This document shows, piece after piece, positions 63,029 through 64,000 of a DNA stretch of 64,000 nt (position 1 is the first letter of the stretch; each line of letters opens with the position of its first letter). The position numbers and the translations under genes are program-made. Under the pieces are notes generated by a model. That model was given only the letters and a program-made list of their open reading frames with translations. It had not been told where the DNA came from and searched no databases. The DNA comes from Astragalus membranaceus (taxonomy: Eukaryota; Streptophyta; Magnoliopsida; Fabales; Fabaceae): assembly GCA_039519185.1 (NCBI GenBank), contig CM076846.1, forward strand, positions 185,365,068 through 185,429,067, read 5' to 3'.

Positions 63029-64000
63029 TCAGGCATAATACTTCTTCACTTGATCGAAAAGGCTTTCTTGACCACATACGGGCCGTCATAAGTGGGTGTC
63101 CATTTCCCTCGGGGATCAGTCTGGATAGGCAAGATCTTCTTCAGCACCAAATCTCCCTGCTTGAATTCACGGTGCCGGACTTTCTTGTCAAAAGCTGTTC
63201 TCATTCTCTGTTGGTACAGCTGCCCATGACACAAAGCTGCAATTATTTTTTCCTCAATGAGGTTTAGCTGATCCAGACGAGCCTGCACCCACTCTGCTTC
63301 TTCCAGTTTAGCTTCCATGAGTACCCGTAGGGATGGTATCTCAACCTCGATTGGGAGGACCGCCTCTGACCCGTATACCAGAGAGAAAGGAGTTTCCCCA
63401 GTTGAGGTAGGCACTGAAGTACGATAGCCATGCAAAGCAAAGGGGAGCATTTCATGCCAATCCTTGTATGTGACCACCATTTTTTGCACAATCTTTTTGA
63501 TGTTCTTGTTAGCTGCCTCCACTGCTCCATTCATCTTGGGCCGATAGGGGGAAGAATTATGATGCTGAATTTTGAACTCTGCGCACAGGTCCTTCATCAT
63601 TTTGCTATTCAGATTGCTGCCGTTATCAGTGATGATCTTGTTAGGAAGACCATAACGGCAAATCAGATCCTTCTTCACAAATTTGGCAACCACTGAACTG
63701 GTTACACTGGAGTATGAGGCAGCTTCAACCCACTTCGTGAAATAGTCAATGGCGACCAAGATGAAGCGATGCCCATTTGATTCTTTGGGTTCAATGGGAC
63801 CGATGACATCCATTCCCCACATTGAAAACGGCCAGGATGCAGTCAGAACATTCAATTTGGCAGGCGGCACATGAATGTGGTCAGCGAAGATTTGGCACTT
63901 GTGGCACTTTCGGACAAAGCTGTAGCAGTCACCTTCCATCTGCAACCAGTAATAGCCCGCCCTTAAAATCTGTCTAGCCATAGTATGCGCACTGGAATGG
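63029..64000 (-). pseudogene. Integrase of the Ogre/Tat element
   Basis: The HHCC end is HKCQIFADHIH, and the DDE core reads WGMDVIGPIEP (D), ITDNGSNLNS (D) and SPYRPKMNGAVEAANKNIKK (E). All three acidic residues are intact. GYRTSVPTSTGETPFSLVYG and the C-terminal LVLKKILPIQTDPRGKWTPTYDGPYVVKKAFS follow. There the usual GGALILTTMDG... block is missing and the frame shifts. VKKYYA and a stop (63029-63031) survive in the next frame. The N-terminal part of pol is outside the window. Confidence 0.88.

Larger units (their letters stand above)
57371..64000 (-). mobile_element. Ogre/Tat retrotransposon, 3' half
   Basis: On the - strand toward lower coordinates: integrase, long 3' UTR with tandem repeats, polypurine tract AAAGAGGGGCAGC (61150-61162), then a 3' LTR of 3.78 kb. 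The size of the LTR and the segment GGTGCTAATACCTTCCCCG (shared in part with the 15.6-24.6 kb element, which has GGTGCTAATACCTTCCCCA) place it in the Ogre/Tat group. The 5' part is beyond the window. Confidence 0.88.

Overview
This is nuclear DNA of a flowering plant, probably a legume. The evidence is long Ty3/gypsy elements of the Tat/Ogre and Athila types, hAT, CACTA and Helitron termini, a tRNA-derived SINE, and one intron-containing housekeeping-type gene. The species call is inference from repeat style; no marker gene fixes it.

Layout. From 1 to about 38.9 kb is a nested retrotransposon block. The outermost host is Athila-like element C (+ strand, about 15.04-38.87 kb). Tat-lineage element B (- strand, 3.9-15.0 kb) sits in the 5' LTR of C. 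B is itself interrupted by Athila-like element A (- strand, 1-3908), a poly(A) retroposon (3955-5116), a solo LTR of family A (7044-8537) and a 2.7 kb solo LTR of another family (9085-11826). Element C is further interrupted by a 9 kb non-coding Ogre-like element (15619-24616), which carries a hAT transposon holding an FtsH-protease gene fragment. It also contains a solo LTR of family D (25682-27104), a rearranged copy of element D (- strand, about 27.86-32.9 kb) and a small hAT MITE inside its integrase. Most boundaries are fixed by exact target-site duplications: AGTAT, CCAGG, CACCT (AGGTG on the other strand), ATTTT, GTTTTGCT, TATAGGAT and CTTCA.

From 38.9 to 42.1 kb are a CACTA end and a Helitron-like AT-rich tract. 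The one apparently intact gene is at 42.3-47.8 kb: eight exons for an R3H plus double G-patch protein (761 aa by my splicing). From 48 to 57.4 kb lie MITEs, SINEs, a short LTR element (TRIM) and broken gene pieces: AP2/ERF, FAR1-like, a D27-like exon, an ABCC transporter exon and an unknown last exon. From 57.4 kb to the end is a - strand Ogre/Tat element: a 3.8 kb 3' LTR, a 3' UTR with tandem repeats, and a damaged integrase.

Most unusual observations: (1) nine tandem units inside the 2.7 kb solo LTR (10.93-11.42 kb) have a near-constant loop but unit-specific stems that stay self-complementary through compensatory changes, like a tandem array of structured-RNA or cruciform hairpins; (2) each Athila-like family, in its LTR and in its coding linkers, is sprinkled with its own short palindromic word (GACGTTGCAACGTC type, AGCGCTGTAGCGCT type, or TGCACCTGCA type), which suggests family-specific protein-binding sites.
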